Shown in pieces: positions 46,153-57,099 of a stretch of DNA of 64,000 nt (position 1 is the stretch's first letter; each line of letters opens with the position of its first letter). The notes under the pieces are model-generated. The model was not told the DNA's origin. It searched no databases and worked only from the letters and a program-made list of their open reading frames with translations. This stretch comes from Agrypnia vestita. Taxonomy: Eukaryota; Arthropoda; Insecta; Trichoptera; Phryganeidae. Position numbers and translations under genes: made by a program. The DNA is taken from assembly GCA_016648135.1 (NCBI GenBank), contig JADDOH010004202.1:175537-239536 (forward strand), in the 5' to 3' direction.

Positions 46153-46560
46153 TCAAATTATATAATACTAACTGTAACCCATCAAAAATTATATTTCGTT
46201 TCCTAAAGGATAAATTTTTATAGAAATTTTTTGGAAGAGAGGGTATGATTAAGGAGGAGGGGTGAATTTAGTCTATATTAAAAAAAATAACATTAAAAAA
46301 TGTTGGAAGAAAATGTATCGTGGGGAGGCTAAAGGAGGAGAGATATAAATAATGAAGAATAATGAAATAAATGAAGAATTTTTTTTTAATTAAAAATAAA
46401 TAAAATAATAATTCATAATAAGAAAAATTATGGACGTTACAGAAACTTATGGACAGACAGACAGACAAACAACGGAATTATTTTTATTGGGTTTCAATGA
46501 GATTCAAAGAATTCCAAAGAGAAAAATATATAAAATGGTGGATCACATCCTCAGCATACT
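46153..46560 (-). mobile_element. Helitron-like family C, diverged copy
   Basis: On the minus strand: CCGTTGTTTGTCTGTCTGTC, a TAACG block, AT-rich middle, TCCTTTAGGAAACG, GATGGGTTACAG and TTAG before T. Same order as 33585-33901, but the 3' hairpin and the CTAG end are mutated. Confidence 0.6.
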
Positions 46561-47258
46561 CTCTCTCTCTCATTTTTTTAGCCAATTTATTATGTAAACA
46601 GTAAAAAGATAAAAAAACAATATTTAAATAATAACAGAAACAGAGTTATAATGTTCAATAAAAATTTCTGTCGTTTTATATTTCGCATTGGAAATATTAT
46701 CGATACAATGAAATAGTGTTGACAATTTTGTGTTTCTTGTGGGTGTATGTTTAATATTCAAGTTTAATATTAAATATACGGTTCATTAAATAAATTCAAT
46801 TTAAGAGCAAATATTAATCATTTGAACATATCCACTAGTTCAGTCCAACCAGTCATGCCAGAAATTAATGTGTATCATATTGAATGCCATCCGTTGCAAA
46901 TTTTGCGTACTAATTATTTATGACCCAGCTCAAAACATACACCAGGCCATTTCGCGTCCTCTTTGTGATTTTTTTAATTAAATTTATTTTTTAAAACATA
47001 TTGTTATACACGATTATATTGCCTCATTGCACTATGCCGAGATTAGAAAATTTCTCATTGTATATTTAGATGCTATAATTCTTTATGCAGACTTAATGAT
47101 TTAAAAAATAAAATTAAGTGACTCAAAAAACTTAAAATTAAAAATAGTACAATTGTCAGTATAATTTTCTCTAGGAGTCTGAGAATTTATTATTTTTATT
47201 AACTTTAATAAATAATAATTAATTAAAATAAAAATTGCACATTTGAGTATTACATGTT
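46561..47258. other. AT-rich DNA, nothing recognised
   Basis: A (CT)n run at 46561-46571; otherwise nothing. Confidence 0.5.
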
Positions 47259-47260
47259 TA

Positions 47261-47820
47261 TGCGGTTATTTGGAAAACATTAATAACCGCGCAGGTTATT
47301 TAGGAAACTTATATAATCTCGCAGGACTATATTCCTGCCTTGATTATGAGTAAAGATGTTCAAGCAACCATGACCTAATTATCAATAGTTATGGAGATTT
47401 GCGACACAAAGTATGTATTTTTTTTTAAACATTGAAATATCATTACAATAACTTAAATCGAATGTGAAAAATTCATTATCTTTAATACAAGTCAAATAAA
47501 ATAATAAAAACCATTGAATTCCAATTTTTCTGATTTCTGTTTTCTGGAATTTCTTAAGGGTTTTTATCATTTAATTTAACTTGTATTGTAAGAAATGAAT
47601 TTTTCGTCATTGATATAAGTTACTGTATTGATTATTTAACGGTTTGTAAAAGATAAGTCAGTAATAATAATACAATAAAAAAATAAGTCAAATAGTAAAA
47701 AATAAAAGAAAAAAATTCAAATTTTGATATTACATAACTCCAAAGGTTAAACATTTCCAACTTATAATCAAGGCAGGAATATAGTCCTGCGAGGTTATTC
47801 ATGTTTTCCAAATAACCCTG
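47261..47820. mobile_element. Palindromic TA-flanked MITE, long copy
   Basis: The right end reads (minus strand) CAGGGTTATTTGGAAAACAT followed by AATAACC and TCGCAGGACTATATTCCTGC. The left end carries the same blocks (GCGGTTATTTGGAAAACAT, TCGCAGGACTATATTCCTGC) plus an inserted partial duplicate. TA flanks both ends. The inner arms are related to 48330-48697. A CAGGG terminus with TA duplication suggests a Tc1/mariner-type MITE. Confidence 0.75.
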
Positions 47821-47879
47821 TAAAATGATAGGTATGCACACATCGCATCCAAATAATAAAATTCAATAATTGAATCAAG

Positions 47880-48300
47880 TAGCGTCATTAAAGGCCACTT
47901 ATATTGGCGCAGAAAAGCAAGTTGCGGTTACAAAATAAATTCTTGCAGAAGTGGAATGGAGGAGGTTAAAGAACTTAGAACTTCAGAAATGGTTTGATGT
48001 CTCAGATAACTTCGAGGAAGCTGCACTGGGTGAGGGGAAAGGAGTCCTGTAACACGCACAAAGCCCGTTTACACAAACCGACAGGATCAAGACAGTGAGA
48101 GATGGGCAGTGACAGATATCTTCAAGATGAACCTACAGGCAGATGTCCTAAAGACTGGACCACGACGGGATGGATGGCTCTGTAGTGATGGCGGTCATGG
48201 ACTCTTGAGACCACGGAGGAATATTATCGAGTAAAGATAAGGTAAGCTGGTCTGAAATTCCAACCCCGTCCCAGGAGACTAGAAATGTAGTACTTTTTTC
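47880..48300. other. Complex stretch, unassigned
   Basis: More complex than its flanks, with LINE-like flavour on the plus strand, but no block that I can align with confidence. Confidence 0.3.
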
Positions 48301-48329
48301 AAGGTCATCTTACTCAAATACATAATATA

Positions 48330-48697
48330 CAGGGTGTGTGTAACACAGCAAGTCCGCGATATTTTACAGGTGGATTTTTTAACTTTTTTTTTTTGTTAAA
48401 ATTGATTTTTTAACAAAAGCAACATTTATATCGATAACGAAAATTTCATTCGTTTCAATAAAAGTTAAATAAAATAATGAAAACCCTTCAAAAATTCCAA
48501 TTGAAGTCGGAATGTTTTATCATTTTATTTGACTTCTTTTAAAGGGGATAAATTTTTAATATTAGATATAAGTTAGATATTTAAAAAATAATTCCTTTAC
48601 TATTGATATAAGGTCATGGTTGCTTGAACATTTTCGACATATAATAAAGACAGGAATCCACCTACAAAGTATTGTGGACTAGCTCTGTTATACCCTG
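48330..48697. mobile_element. Palindromic TA-flanked MITE, short copy
   Basis: TA at 48328-48329 and 48698-48699. The left end CAGGGTGTGTGTAACACAGC then AAGTCCGCGATATTTTACAG and GTGGATT pairs with the right end (minus strand: CAGGGTATAACAGAGC, TAGTCCACAATACTTTGTAG, GTGGATT). Inverted ends of about 45 bp, non-coding, 368 bp. Confidence 0.85.
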
Positions 48698-48794
48698 TAA
48701 GCCTCGTATATGGTAGCAAAAACTTCGGGGTACTTCCCGTCAAAGTTTGCATTTTTTTTCAATATTGACTTGATCGAGCGACACGTTTTATGAA

Positions 48795-49110
48795 AAAATT
48801 CGAAGTAGATATAATGCTGGCTGTAGTGTGGTAGACAGAATAATTAATAGAGTGCTGAGATAGTTTGGCAATGTAGAGCGTATGAGAGAGGAAAAGATGG
48901 TTAAGAAAATATATGGGGCGAGTGTTCAAGGCAACAAAAATATAGGGCGTCCGCGAAAGAATTGGCATAATGGTGGATGACCATGTTAAAAGCCTCAACA
49001 ACCGTAGAACTTGCATGAGAAGATGTATGAATGTAGCTGAAGTAAAAGTTGTGTGTCAAGAAAGAAGAATATGGCGTTCTTTCTTCTCTGCATACCCCTG
49101 CAGGGAAACA
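48795..49110 (+). pseudogene. LINE C-terminal fragment, family L1a, copy 2
   Basis: Reads YNAGCSVVDRIINRVLR, a stop, FGNVERM, KMVKKIYGASVQ, NIGRPRKNW, and after a shift NNRRTCMRRCMNVAEVKVVC and WRSFFSAYPCR with a stop at about 49108. It aligns block by block with 29430-29742 and extends further to the natural C-terminus, so it shows the end that copy 1 lacks. The frames on the opposite strand here are shadows. Confidence 0.88.
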
Positions 49111-49489
49111 GTGTGATGGTTTTTTCAAAAATTCATAAAAAACATCTGTTCTAGAAACATGGATTTTAGTAATTAAGCTACATATATTTTGTCTATCTTA
49201 TATGTTAGAAAATAATACACACACGAGTCTCAAAAACTTCGGAGAGTTTCCTTCATTCAGTTTTGAATAGAAAATACTCTTTGCGCTTAGAGTGAAATGT
49301 CAACAGTTAAGGAGATGAGCAATATTATTAGAGGAGATCAGGTACGAAAGTAACAAATTATAATTTTTTGATTTTGGAAATTTTATTTGAAATCCTAGTG
49401 AAATAAACATTCAACCTGTGTTATTTGATATTCTATTGATATTTTATGACTTATTGCTTAAAAATTACAACCTGGAATAAAACGGAAAA
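49111..49489. other. AT-rich DNA with one arm of an inverted repeat
   Basis: GGAGATCAGGTACGAAAGTAAC at 49332-49353 is an inverted near-copy of 50067-50088. Confidence 0.5.
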
Positions 49490-49572
49490 TGTTAATTTCG
49501 TCATCGATACCAGCGACCAGCGACAGTTATTACAATGGATTATAGGTACGTTATCGGTATTTATGAAAATAA

Positions 49573-49790
49573 ACTAGCCGTAACCCGTGAAAAACCGGGG
49601 AACATTAAACCGTTATATATTTTTGACGGTTCGCGGAGAGGCAGCTGTAGCAACACGCGTTTAGCGGCCGGTTTACTTTTGCTGTCTCGGAATCCAAGCC
49701 CCATCTCCGGCCGTTTAATCTGTATTTTTTTAACGTGAATTCAAATCGGACAGACAGACAATGAAATTATTGCATTTGATATAACACTCA
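49573..49790 (-). mobile_element. Helitron-like element, G+C-richer member
   Basis: On the minus strand the end is hairpin CCCG...CGGG, TTACGG, CTAG and then T, matching family C's end (ACGGGTTACAGCTAG, T). The far side has ATTTCATTGTCTGTCTGTCC as in family C. The interior is much richer in G+C than other copies, so it may have picked up foreign sequence. Confidence 0.5.
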
Positions 49791-50066
49791 TTAAAATACA
49801 ATTTTTATTCATTCACTTGAAATTATGTGAGAATACATTGTTTACTTATCGAGTTATTTTTAAAAGAATAACCCAATAGTGAAATAAACTTACTTTACAC
49901 CTTTTTTCAGCCTACCACGACACCCTGTAGTTCTTATTACGTGATAATACCACTGTTGTTGAGGCTAGAGTGCGACAGATACTTTGGCAGGTTCACCGTT
50001 GTCTTCAGGTGATAATGAGCACATTTAGATTTTTGTTTATTGAGGCGTTTATTACAACCGTCCCTT

Positions 50067-50094
50067 GTTACTTTCATACCTGATCTCCCCTGCG
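50067..50094. repeat. Inverted partner of 49327-49353
   Basis: The minus strand reads GGGGAGATCAGGTATGAAAG then TAACAA, against GAGGAGATCAGGTACGAAAG, TAACAA. The ~750-bp interval could be an element, but similarity does not extend further. Confidence 0.55.
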
Positions 50095-51439
50095 AAAGAA
50101 TTATTTTCCTTCGTGGTTATATTGAAACTCTTTGGTACAGAAATTTCACTAGATACCAACACTTAACGTAAATAAATAAAAACTCGGAAACTGTTTGATA
50201 TTAAAAATTACATATTTTTATCTATATTATAGAACAGCACAACGATACAGGACGCTTTCAGATTGTCTTCTCTCTTTTTCAGATATCAACAGAAGTTTTC
50301 TGTTGTTTTAAAATGTTCCATCTTTCAAACTTCAAACAATTTAAAAATAATAAAGAAGGTACCTACCTACATTCTATCAATTCCAAACTATCCAAAGCTT
50401 AAAAAATGGAATATTCTTAATGTGCTGATTTCCCTAATTTTATAATATTATGCATTATTTTATATCTATAGATAAGGTAAAGCATTATATTTCAGCTGCT
50501 AGGCATGTTTATAAATATGATTTTGGCTGTAACAATGGTAAAGAATAGAGGCATCCGTTCGTCTATTGTTATTTGCTACATGTATTTAAATATATGTCCC
50601 TACACCGTGCTGAATATTTTGTGGCATCGAGCTGAATGTTTTCGAGCAATTTCACAAAAATGCAATTACACAAAATCCCGCTTCCCCCGCACAATGGTGA
50701 CAGTAAAATTTAAATATTGGTGAAACTTCCAATAAAATTGGCGCGGAGCACCACTCGTGGTGAACAATTTGTAGAAATCACTAAAGTTCCGCGCGGATTC
50801 GCTCTTGGTCGTGTTACCCTAAATTAGTATGGAACTTTTCAAATTACAGGCGCGCGAAATTAGCAAACACTAGAAATTAATAAAAGTGTATCGCGTAATA
50901 AGGAAGGACGCAGATGATTACTGAAATTTGGCCACCAAAACTTCATTTTATATCTTTTAGGTATTTGTGAACTGTAACAATCCGAAAGATAACCCTTAAC
51001 AAAACAAGCTGGGTCTAAATGGATCCATCCGACTATTAGATTTAAAAAAATCTATTACGGAAAAACTTTTTTATTTAATCTTTTTCCTATCTCCTGTAGG
51101 TACTCGTATTTAATCCTATTTTCCATAATTTTATTCAAAAATTGGCACAAATTAAAGCTTTAATCTAGAAGGTAAGTATTTTTATGCCCAGCATATTCCG
51201 AACTCTAATCTGGGCTTGTCCAGCCTGATCTGATTATTTGGGGTTCGTTGGTGCGAATTTTTTATCCAAAACTCGACACAATACAGCATCGCGGGTCTGG
51301 TGATTCTTATAGCCGACTTATATCCCCGACATTAAGTTTGGATTGGCAGTTTTGAGTTGCAAAGAACACCAGTAAGTGATTTGCCACACGGCTTCATTTC
51401 ATCAGTCAGAAATATTGAGAAAAAAAATGCAAAAATTTG
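50095..51439. other. AT-rich DNA with a G+C-richer stretch at 50600-50840
   Basis: The stretch contains CACCACTCGTGGTG and several GCGCG words but no frame with a motif. Confidence 0.4.
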
Positions 51440-51530
51440 ACATCGCACATGTTTGCTTAAACATTTTCGATTCATAATCAAGGCAGAAATCTACCTGTTT
51501 AGTATTATGGACTAGTTCTGTTACACCCTG
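51440..51530. mobile_element. TA-flanked MITE, 5'-truncated copy
   Basis: Aligns with the right half of 48330-48697 (TTGCTTAAACATTTTCGAT, CATAATCAAGGCAGAAATC, TATGGACTAGTTCTGTTACA, CCCTG then TA). The left half is missing. Confidence 0.75.
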
Positions 51531-51532
51531 TA

Positions 51533-52085
51533 TATTCTATATGCTTATTTACTGTTGTCAAATATTATTTTATTATAGAATACATTTCAGTTCGTTGGTT
51601 TTTTAATTAGAATATCTCTAGCAGCAGATTTGAAGGTCTATCCAAAAGAAAAAAAATTAGGTGATGCCTTTTGTTTGTCTAACCTTTCAGAATACTTTTT
51701 CATGAGTATTTCATGTTCTAAGTAATAATATCTCCACTTCAAATTAATGTCGTGCACGTTGGTTAGAGTTTCGTATCTTTCTATCAATCTCTATGTTTGT
51801 CTCTAGATCAAAATCTTAACACATGTACATAGTATTGAGATTTATCTCAACTAAGCCCCGGAGATTTATCTCTGTGCATCTAACTCTATTAACACGGGTC
51901 ATAATCTCTATTAAAAATGAGATTTTCTTTTATAGACAGGTAGGTATCACGAAGCAAAAATCTTCAGCTTATTTTTGTAATTAGTTGTATAGGGTCATCC
52001 AAATTCAACCGTTATTTTAAATATCATCGTATTTTATAATAATTCTGGAAAAATAATGTTATCTCACAAATTAAAAGTAGACCCT
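51533..52085. other. AT-rich DNA, nothing recognised
   Basis: No supported feature. Confidence 0.5.
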
Positions 52086-52089
52086 TAAC

Positions 52090-52660
52090 TAAAATGCGTC
52101 GATACATGACTGAGCAATGCATTAGAATAGTGATAAATACAAAATTGTGAAAATTTTGCTACAGCAGTTCGTAAAGTTCGAAAAGCTTTTTGTCAATATG
52201 AAGCGCTTTTAGATAAATGATCACTCACTTATCGGAAAACAGAAACGCTCCAGCATATTATTGCTAATGCTAGTAAAGGAAACATCGCTCGTCCAATCAG
52301 ACCAACTAAAAACATTTCTGCTGTAGCTGAAAGTATTACCGAGAGTCCAGATGGGTCTCAATAATTAATGCACAGCAATTAGATACTTCGTATGGCACTT
52401 TTCGCTGTATTTTGCTGGAGGTTGAGTGCTAATTATGTGTTTCTGGTCTATAGTTTGAGTGCTTTGAACTTGTATAACGTATATTTTCAGCACATTGAGT
52501 TAAGCGTCCCACAAGCCGGCAAGATAATTGAGTTATTACATTTAAAATTTCCTGGAAACATATTTTCTAATTTTGGACACAAATCAGGCCACTCAGAACA
52601 TGTGTTCCAACTGGCAATTTTTTTTGAGGTAGCGTAAATGGCATGGTCTATACCAGTAGT
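52090..52660 (+). pseudogene. DUF4817/DDE_3-type transposase relic, internally deleted
   Basis: The N-terminal helix-turn-helix part is traceable: RRYMTEQCIRIVINTK near 52093, TETLQHIIANASKGN near 52250, ISAVAESITESPD near 52315 and QQLDTSYGTFRCIL near 52376. These match the domain order of this mariner-like family. The sequence then jumps to the end of the catalytic domain: IELLHLKFPGNIFSNFG (52527) and, in another frame, NQATQNMCSNWQFFLR, a decayed NWPPRSCDLTPLDFFLW block. Most of the DDE domain is deleted. Confidence 0.75.
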
Positions 52661-52745
52661 CATAAACTGGGGCTCGCGAGTCACATGCGGTTACTTGAGT
52701 GCGGTTTTTCGACGTATGACATTGACATGAATAAAATAGTCAATA
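52651..52745 (+). mobile_element. hAT-type terminal fragment
   Basis: CCAGTAGTCATAAACTGGGG with CTCGCGAGTCACATGCGG resembles the CAGTGGTTCTCAAACTGGGG, CTCGCGAGCCACATGCGG ends of hAT elements. No matching second end was found. Confidence 0.5.
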
Positions 52746-53440
52746 TATAATATTTTCCGATTATTTTTTTTACATTGAAAATAATAAAATTATTTCTAAT
52801 GATTATTAATTAAAAATTATTTTTCTCACGAAAAATGAACTTTATCATGAGGGAATTGAGAAATCGTCTTGTTTATGAGAACCTGGAATCATGAATAAAA
52901 TTTAAAATAACAATACCAACCTGATTTATTCGAGCTTTCCAAGGAAATGAGAGGCCGTTGCTAACATTAAACATGACAATGTTTTAATTTCAGTAACGAA
53001 CATGTACCTAATTTTAAACAATATAAAAAAGTATGAAAGGCACAAATCGTTTTTTTTTCTGAATACCTGGATTTGATCAAATTATAAAGGTAGGTTTCTT
53101 GTTAAGAAATTGAACTGTAAAAATAAATCTAAATCATTGTATTGTTAATAGTTTGCTCTTTCAATAGTGGGTATCCTTATACTACAGAAACGATATTTTA
53201 CAGGTTATTTTCTCATTAAATCAGAATGTCTGCATTGAAATAAAATATAAGCACTATTTTTTATAAAATCTTTGTTTTTTAAAATTTTATAAAAAATTGA
53301 GTTTGGATCATCCATATTAGATATATATTTTACCCGCAAAACTATATTTTATGTGCATGGAGTGCAATAAAATAACATTACTAGTAGGACAATAAAATTT
53401 ATACAAGCAGTTAAGCAATCGCAATTTTCTAGCCCTGCTG
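52746..53440. other. AT-rich DNA, nothing recognised
   Basis: No supported feature. Confidence 0.5.
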
Positions 53441-53448
53441 GCGACTTT

Positions 53449-53733
53449 CTAGGCCGCTGTGCAGCTATTGCTGGCCGCTACGCGGCCATAAATATTCGCT
53501 TGCTGTTTGACAGTGTGGTCGGCCAAGGTGACCGCTTCACGGCTGGTAATGGCCGCGGCCATTGATGTATACAGTAGCTGTCGGTATGGTAGATGCCAAT
53601 GGCCGGCGGAACTGGCGGCTACTGCCGCTGCTAACTGCGCGTTGTCTACCTGCTGCAAAGCCATGCTATCAGCTATGGAAGCCGCTACGCGGCCGGTAAT
53701 AGCTGCTGCGCGGACATTGGTGTCTAATAGATC
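53449..53733 (-). CDS. Alanine-rich frame in a G+C island, unknown protein (possible fragment)
   Basis: An uninterrupted minus-strand frame of about 95 codons follows a stop near 53733 and ends at 53449; the first ATG inside it is at 53664. It is strikingly G+C-rich against AT-rich flanks. The product is alanine-rich with internal repeats: AAAITGRVAASIADSMALQQ, MAAAITSREAVTLAD and KQQANIYGRVAAS. DNA repeats match: GGCCGCTACGCGGCC occurs at about 53473 and GCCGCTACGCGGCC at about 53680. The A-rich pattern with QQxAN recalls bacterial RebB-type R-body proteins, but that is only an impression. It could be a transferred bacterial piece, an exon, or non-coding. The opposite strand is also open, as expected for G+C-rich DNA. 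Confidence 0.3.
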   Translation of the reverse strand, partial: DLLDTNVRAAAITGRVAASIADSMALQQVDNAQLAAAVAASSAGHWHLPYRQLLYTSMAAAITSREAVTLADHTVKQQANIYGRVAASNSCTAA

Positions 53734-53740
53734 TTATCTA

Positions 53741-55180
53741 AATATAATAATTTCGTTGTCAGTCGGTTCCTCACAGGAATTACAACCAGCGCACGGGCTA
53801 TTTTACACGCAAGGGTCGTTATTAATTATTATGTTCCTTGATTTTTCACGTGTGTACGACTAGTTCAGATATAATTGAGACAAAAGCATTTGTAACCGAT
53901 TAATAAGCCAAGCTGAGTTTTAAAATTAATATTTTCGTAAAATGTTTCTAAAACACTTAAACTTGCTTTCAAATTTATTGTCAATTGTCAATTGCCAGAT
54001 AACCGTATATATTAAAAAACATATTCAATGTGGTTCTTTTTCTTTTAATCCGGAACAAACTTTTTTCTATTTCTCAAAACAAAACTTCATCACATTTTAA
54101 AAATAATATTCTAACACTAAATTTAAAGAAAGATCTGTCAAACACAATTTTATTGTAAACCAATAAAGCAAAGTCGCACAAAATCTATATATATGTATAT
54201 ATAGAAAATATAAAATAAAAGCGATAAACAGTATAAACGAAAAACGTCAACATTTCAAACGTTTGACACATACCGCGCATGCGCAATGGCAGCTAGAATG
54301 TAGCCACCGGATTGGCCACCACCAAAATAAAAAATGGGCGAATTCACATATTATTCTAAAACACGTATATGTTTATTGTAAACTAAAAGTAAACGTGTAT
54401 AAATTTTAAATATGTACATTATTTTTATAAATGCATAGTAAATAATATTTAATGTTTATAATATTTCTACACATTAAATATTATCTGCAGATATTTTAAA
54501 ACAATCTGTATTGCTCGCTACTTAATACGATTTCGGCATTTGTTTTTTTCAAGCTGGCAATGGGAATATTTGATTATTATCAGCATTTTTAGGACAATTA
54601 TAATAAGGATAATGCTCTATTGAAACTTATACCAACTGAGTTTATTTAAAAGATTTATCGGTAACGGTATCTTTCGTCTGGATTAATTTTCAATACAATT
54701 ATATATTTTCAATTAACAAATATATTAAAAAAATAACCTTTGGCTTTGTGAATAATAAATTTTTTGTTAAAAATAGGGGTGAATGACATTAAATATCGGA
54801 AATTGTAAAAATATTCTCAGGAAAGGTCTAGTTGTTGATTTTAGTTGTTATTTATATACGTTTTATGTGTGATAAGGATATATTTTGCATCACCCAGACG
54901 AAAAAATGATACATTCAGAATCCGATTAGACTTATTTATATGCGTATATAAAAAAAATACTGCTCCACAAATTTGTATCACATTTATATTTTTATTATTT
55001 TTAACCTTAAGTAAACGATTATTCTATGAAAAATATAGCTGTCTTGGTGATATAAATAACCCGCAATCAGTTGATCACTAGGCAAGTGCCTTGATCTGTA
55101 CACCAATAAACCAGAAAATATTTGATGAAGGCGAGTAGCTATATTTATTAGCAAAATTTATTTTAAATTTTAATAAAAAT
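53741..55180. other. AT-rich DNA, nothing recognised
   Basis: A small CpG patch lies at 54270-54320. No supported feature. Confidence 0.5.
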
Positions 55181-55194
55181 AATCATTCTTGGCA

Positions 55195-55740
55195 CTACAA
55201 CCCTAGGTGGGTCTTGGCCTCCTCAATAATCTTCCTCCGTTCATCTCGGTCTAGTGTAAGCTCTCTCCAGTTCCGAAGCTCTAAAGCAGAGATGTCTTTG
55301 AGGACGTTGTCACTCCATCTTAATTTTGGCCTTCCTAAGCTCCTTCGCCCTATTGGTCTTGAGTTCAGCGGGGACTTTGGTGCTTGATGCTCGGACATTC
55401 TCTCCACATGAACCAGCCACCGAAGTCTTCCCAGTTTTATAAATTTTGTGACGTTTGGCTCTTTAAATAGAGTATAAAGCTCATTGTTGTAACGTCTGCG
55501 CCAAAGTCCATTTTCTAAAACCGGTCCGAAGATACGCCTCAAAATTTTCCTTTCAAAAACGTCCAGTGCTCACTCATTCCTCTTAGTACCCACGTCTCAG
55601 CTGCGTACGTGAGCACCGGCCTAGTAAGCGTTTTGTACACTAATATCTTAGTGTTTGTGGACAGCAGTCTGGATTTTATCTGCTTTTGTAAGCGGAAAAA
55701 ACAGCGATTTGCGCTCACTATGAGCTTCTGGATCTCCTGT
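55195..55740 (-). pseudogene. LINE C-terminal fragment, family L2a
   Basis: The minus strand reads ANRCFFRLQKQIKSRLLS, TKILVYKTLTRPVLTYAAET and W, then after a shift near 55540 RRIFGPVLENGLWRRRYNNE, LGRLRWLVHVERM, GRRSLGRPKLRW and RDERRKIIEEAKTHLGL with a stop at 55195. This is the complete C-terminal region of a widespread arthropod LINE group (YKTLIRPVLTYGSETW, LRRIFGPxxE, LYxxxxEPxIVKxIKxGRLRWLGHVxRM, GRPKxRW, EEAKxHxGL). One frameshift; otherwise well kept, so a fairly young copy. RT lost by 5' truncation. Confidence 0.92.
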
Positions 55741-56193
55741 GTAGTATTATTGTTGAAATTGAAATATAATAATAATAATTTATTAAAATAATAAATAAAC
55801 ATTAAACATAACGTTGTTGGCGTACCTATATAGCTTTTAGTGATCTATTTTTAAGTGTTATTCTTTTACTAACACAGTCAAAAGGGACAAGTTCAGACCT
55901 ACCCGTGTAGGATTACATCCGAACAGGCGAGAGTGTAGTCCGTTAGCTAAATAAACGAACTTATAATCTCTTTGGACGCACACTTTCGACCATCAATTAT
56001 CGTACCAGTCAGGTGGTCCTTCGACGACTATTATATAGGGTTCTCAGTTCTCAGTTCTCGGAAACTCCTTCAGGAATCGCAAGGGACTAAAACTAACAAC
56101 CTATGTTGTAGTATTTTTAATCTTGACTATTTAGAAAAAATCTGTTTGTAACAAAGTGTTAGTTAAATTAGTATAAACCACTACCAGATTTTA
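55741..56193. other. AT-rich to mixed DNA, nothing recognised
   Basis: A short AAT-rich run lies upstream of the LINE fragment. No other feature. Confidence 0.45.
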
Positions 56194-56235
56194 GGTCTAC
56201 CAGTTTCGAGACGTACCCTTCTCTTCGTCAGGACC
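56194..56235 (-). ncRNA. Hammerhead ribozyme, all core bases present
   Basis: On the minus strand: stem I GGTC with GACC (4 bp), CTGACGA (56231-56225), spacer A, stem II GAGA with TCTC around an 8-base loop, GAAAC, short stem III and cleavage after GGTA. All conserved core bases are present and stem I pairs perfectly. It belongs to the same Penelope-type class as 32504-32543 but has a different stem II. The adjoining ACTACACTACTATGTTCAC duplication (56240-56275) is outside the motif. Confidence 0.8.
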
Positions 56236-57099
56236 AACACTACACTACTATGTTCACTACACTACTATGTTCACAACACAACCATAGTATTGTTAACTTT
56301 TCACCAATATTTATCACATGCGCGTTAATCTTGTCAAGGACAAGCATGCACTGACTGGACTACAGAACAATCAGGAATCTACGAGGGAGAGAGAGTGAGA
56401 GGGGGCGGGGTCTATAGTGGGCGTAACGCAATAATAAAGGGCTGTATGGAAAATTGATTTGGTTATTCAGCGCTTCTCTAAGGTAAAAAATTTCTTAATT
56501 ATTTAATTGAATTAAATTTAAAAATATTAATTAGAAACTTTTCACATTAGGGAAGCGGTGAATAATAAAGCACCTCTAATCAATAACCAAATCAATTTGA
56601 TAGTGTAGTGATTGTCCTGAAAAAGAGACAGTAAGTTTTGAAAAATATATGGGGAAACGATTTATATACATATATACCATTATAACTAATATTTTGTTAA
56701 AATGCCTGCCACAAAGTGAATGCTTTAAATATGAATAAATAATACATTTTTAATGATAGATATTGCCACACTTAATTGGGCCTAGCCATTTCCTTTTATC
56801 ATGATTTTGTTCAACCTTAACTGTCTGTCATCGAAAAATTTTGTTTTTAATATTTGACGCACTTTCTGATACATTATCTCTAAAATTTGACTGAGAGGCG
56901 TATAATGATGTTTTATTAATTTTAAAAACAAAATCAATAAAAAAAATTAATTATATTTCAATTACTATAATACGTTCTACGTGCCGGTGACATCTTTTGG
57001 TTTCGTATTACTTATAATAAAATTAATTATTTTTAAGTGGAACATATTTTTATATTCATTCTGTTTCAACTGTCTATATGGTTCGAAAGCTATCATCAC
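56236..57099. other. AT-rich to mixed DNA, nothing recognised
   Basis: A GA-rich patch at 56385-56410. CTGATTGG-like and TTGATTTGGTTATT words recur inverted at 56450-56470 and 56575-56600, forming a weak inverted repeat around 56530. Confidence 0.4.

Noticed and set aside
48759..49128. Two minus-strand frames of 75 and 85 codons
   Set aside because: They are antisense shadows of the LINE C-terminus on the plus strand.
49980..50035. Hammerhead-like CTGAAGA...CCAAAG on the minus strand
   Set aside because: The GAAA box is absent and stem II does not pair convincingly.
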